From Betaproteobacteria bacterium (GTDB lineage: Bacteria > Pseudomonadota > Gammaproteobacteria > Burkholderiales > SG8-41): a DNA stretch of 47,687 nucleotides. The position numbers and the translations under genes were made by a program. Of this stretch, positions 45,854 to 47,687 are shown in pieces (the first letter of the stretch is position 1; each line of letters begins with the position of its first letter). The notes beneath the pieces were generated by a model that did not search any database, had not been told where the DNA came from, and was given only the letters and a program-made list of their open reading frames with translations. The stretch covers positions 72,236 through 119,922 of the forward strand of contig JACPTK010000045.1 in assembly GCA_016192825.1 (NCBI GenBank), written 5' to 3'.

Positions 45854-47226
45854 TTGCTCCGCTCCTCGTTGATGTTGGTTGTTGGCCGCACCACGATGCG
45901 ATTGCCGTCCACCCGCGTGACCTCGATCGGCGTGCCCGGCTCGATCATCCCGCCCTCGGACACGACGTCCACGCGCGCGCCTTCGATGTCCGCGATGCCC
46001 GCCGGGCGCAACGGCGAAGTCGTGCGCCCGCGCTTTCCGAGCCAGCGCAGGTCGCTCTCGGGCGCCGAGCCGTGTTCGTGTCCCGTGCCGAGGCCGCTTT
46101 GCAGGATGAGCTGCCGCCCGAATGGCAGGCGCGGCATGAACCGCAGCAGCACGAAGCTCGCGATCACGGCGACCAGCAGGGACAAAAGGATGCGCCCCCC
46201 GGCCAGCATGAAAAATTCCGGCGTCGCCCCCGAGCCTATCACGCTCATGACCAGCGCGGCGAACAGGGCGAGGATGCCGGCGATGCCGGCGAGGCCGAAG
46301 CCGGGGATGACCAGCAGCTCGAGGACCAGCAGCGCGACGCCGAGCAGCGCGAGCAGTAGCTCGCCCCAGCCGGCGAGCTTCACCAACCAGTGCCCCCAGA
46401 AGAACGCGGCCAGGCTGCCCACGCCGATGGCGCCGGCCACGCCGAAGCCGGGGCTGCGCAACTCGATGATGATGCCGAGCATGCCGATGGTGATGAGCAG
46501 CGAGCTCAACACCGGGTGCGTCAGGAAGCGAACCACTTTCTCCGCCCAGTTGGGCGAGGCGCGCCGGATTTCCGCTCCGCCGAGGTCCAGCCGCTGCAGC
46601 GCGGCCTCCAGCGTGTCGGCGCGGAAATCGGCGAGCTTGTGCTTCAGCGCTTCCTCGGTCGTCAGCGTCAGCAGCTTGCCTTTCTCGATGACGCCGCGGA
46701 TCGCCACGTCCGCGTCCACCATCGCCTCCGCCAGCAGCGGCGGGCGCTTGCGGCTCTCGGCGGTGGCGCGGAATTCCTTGCGCACGTAGGAAACCGTCTT
46801 TTCCTCGACGGGCTGCGCGCCCGCGCCGGGCTGTCCCGCGTGCACCGGCGTCGCGGCGCCGATGGTGCTGCCGCCCGCCATGACGATGTTTTCGGCCGCC
46901 AGACTGATCAGGGCGCCTGCGGAGATGGCGCGCTTGTTCACGAATGCAATCGTCCGCACGCGGCTGTTGAGCAGCGCGTCGCGAATCTGCACCGCTGCAT
47001 CCACGCGCCCGCCGAAAGTGTTGATCTCCAGCACGACCGCCGTCGCGCCTGCCGCCGTTGCCTCGTCGAGCACGCGCTGCACGTAGGGCGCCAGCCCCAG
47101 GTCGATGATGCCTTCGATGGGAGCGACATAGACGACGGGCCGCTTCTCCTGCGCGAAGAGAGCGGCCCCTGCGCAAAGCAGCCCCAGCAGGAGCAGGATG
47201 CCGAACGATCGTAAGCGAGCCGCCAT
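45850..47226 (-). CDS. nfeD: NfeD-family membrane-bound serine protease (ClpP class)
   Basis: 458-residue NfeD long form. After a signal/anchor ([18 protein letters not shown]) the ClpP-like protease domain has [10 protein letters not shown]-type [22 protein letters not shown] and the catalytic Ser102 in [12 protein letters not shown] with Lys143 in [12 protein letters not shown] as a likely base. Several membrane helices follow (from about residue 230), including [20 protein letters not shown] and [26 protein letters not shown]-terminal OB-fold ([40 protein letters not shown]) ends it. Such proteases cleave membrane-microdomain partners such as flotillins and stomatins. Confidence 0.93.
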   Translation of the reverse strand: MAARLRSFGILLLLGLLCAGAALFAQEKRPVVYVAPIEGIIDLGLAPYVQRVLDEATAAGATAVVLEINTFGGRVDAAVQIRDALLNSRVRTIAFVNKRAISAGALISLAAENIVMAGGSTIGAATPVHAGQPGAGAQPVEEKTVSYVRKEFRATAESRKRPPLLAEAMVDADVAIRGVIEKGKLLTLTTEEALKHKLADFRADTLEAALQRLDLGGAEIRRASPNWAEKVVRFLTHPVLSSLLITIGMLGIIIELRSPGFGVAGAIGVGSLAAFFWGHWLVKLAGWGELLLALLGVALLVLELLVIPGFGLAGIAGILALFAALVMSVIGSGATPEFFMLAGGRILLSLLVAVIASFVLLRFMPRLPFGRQLILQSGLGTGHEHGSAPESDLRWLGKRGRTTSPLRPAGIADIEGARVDVVSEGGMIEPGTPIEVTRVDGNRIVVRPTTNINEERSK

Positions 47227-47407
47227 CGGATCAGTTTACAAGTACCCGGTATCTCGAGCGCGCTTGCGGGAGGGTGAGGGAGAAGAACGGCCTGAAGTGG
47301 GTTTTTCCCGCCCGAAAATGCGGGTTTAAGCGTCGAAATGGTGGCCTTTTCGCGGCTTGGCAATTTCAAATCGATACGTTGCGCTGGTCCGACCCGGATT
47401 AGCGTCC
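47227..47407. other. Intergenic region upstream of nfeD
   Basis: These 181 bases should contain the nfeD promoter, but no clear -35/-10 pair is visible. A small stem (CCCGC/GCGGG near 47308-47325) lies in a GGGTTTTTCCCGCCCGAAAATGC-like segment. No gene is present before the mobile element. Confidence 0.5.
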
Positions 47408-47687
47408 CTAGCAGCCTGTCGGACTTAAGTGTCGGACAGGCTGCTAACAGCAAAACCGCCTACGGATTTTGAATGAAACCCGGGATAGGGACCCTTATTG
47501 CCCTGCAAAAGGCGGACGAGTAGGCTCGAAATGAAGTTTTCATTGTTTTTGGCAATGTTTCACTTAATGGGTAAACGCTGCGTCGAAGACACCAGCCGCT
47601 TAAGCATAAACGCTATGAAATCGGTGTCTTGTGGCATGCGATGCTTGATGTCAGCTTCTGCGAGATATCTCGGCAGGTGTTTGGGGC
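47408..47687 (-). mobile_element. End of an insertion element, cut by the window edge
   Basis: The element starts at palindrome copy 5 (47408-47446; CTAGCAGCCTGTCGGAC with its complement). The conserved inner segment ACAGCAAAACCGC and about 110 non-coding bases shared in part with the element at 19059 follow, then the 3' end of a transposase-like gene. The rest lies beyond 47687. That makes the palindrome either part of the element end or a preferred target. Confidence 0.6.
47560..47687 (-). CDS. Transposase-like protein, C-terminal 41 residues (partial)
   Basis: An open frame enters from the right edge and stops at a TGA (complement of 47560-47562). It reads PKHLPRYLAEADIKHRM and ends KRLVSSTQRLPIK. 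The KHLPRYLAE stretch resembles the C-terminal part of ISXO2/IS1595-type transposases, but the piece is too short to be sure. Its position inside the palindrome-bounded element supports a transposase. The catalytic region is outside the window. Confidence 0.45.
   Translation of the reverse strand, partial: PKHLPRYLAEADIKHRMPQDTDFIAFMLKRLVSSTQRLPIK

Overview
The window is high-GC DNA (about 65% by eye) packed with small catabolic operons. It looks like a betaproteobacterium, probably an uncultured or environmental Burkholderiales-like organism. The main reason is five intact Bug/TctC-type periplasmic receptors plus one fragment, set against a single TctA-TctB membrane protein, an expansion typical of that group. 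I see no rRNA, tRNA or CRISPR array.

Layout. 0-9 kb: an SDR gene cut by the left edge, a CPA1 Na+/H+ antiporter, a Mut7-C RNase-like protein, pyroglutamyl peptidase, a class II aldolase, a split thiamine-diphosphate (TPP) decarboxylase and an ABC-F ATPase with a membrane-anchored partner. 9-19 kb: amidohydrolase, a Bug fragment, a CoxG-like protein, a one-chain TPP enzyme, a methyltransferase, a DUF1847 protein, a c-type cytochrome with an FNR/ANR-like box, DinB, small membrane or exported proteins and an alpha/beta hydrolase. 19-24 kb: a fused CoA-transferase, a Bug receptor and a TctA-TctB fusion permease. 24-31 kb (minus strand): an apparent operon Bug, MmgE/PrpD, ornithine-cyclodeaminase-like, aconitase, ComA-like. 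31-43 kb: a GntR/UTRA regulator between two divergent arms. One arm is amidase, GatC/AtzG-like and amidase-AtzG fusion. The other is two tandem paralogues of unknown family, an M24 peptidase homologue and three Bug receptors. Beyond them lie two tandem cytidine/guanine-type deaminases. 43-47.7 kb: gene debris (LysR and aconitase fragments), a GST and an nfeD-floA membrane-microdomain operon. The right edge holds the end of an insertion element.

The 31-43 kb block reads as an inducible pathway for a nitrogen-containing (amide, ureide or heterocycle-derived) compound: receptors capture it, amidases and deaminases strip nitrogen, and a GntR protein controls both arms. The substrate cannot be read from sequence.

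The most unusual signal is in the spaces between genes. Five related palindromes (core CTAGCAGCCTGTCGGACTT) are scattered through the window. Two of them bound a roughly 209-bp non-coding element whose inner end matches the terminus of the insertion element at the right edge, so it looks like a MITE and its possible parent family. Separate 7-mer and 15-mer tandem repeats, often arranged as inverted arms, fill other gaps. Several repeats run into genes, supplying stop codons, C-termini or (for dinB) the apparent ribosome binding site.
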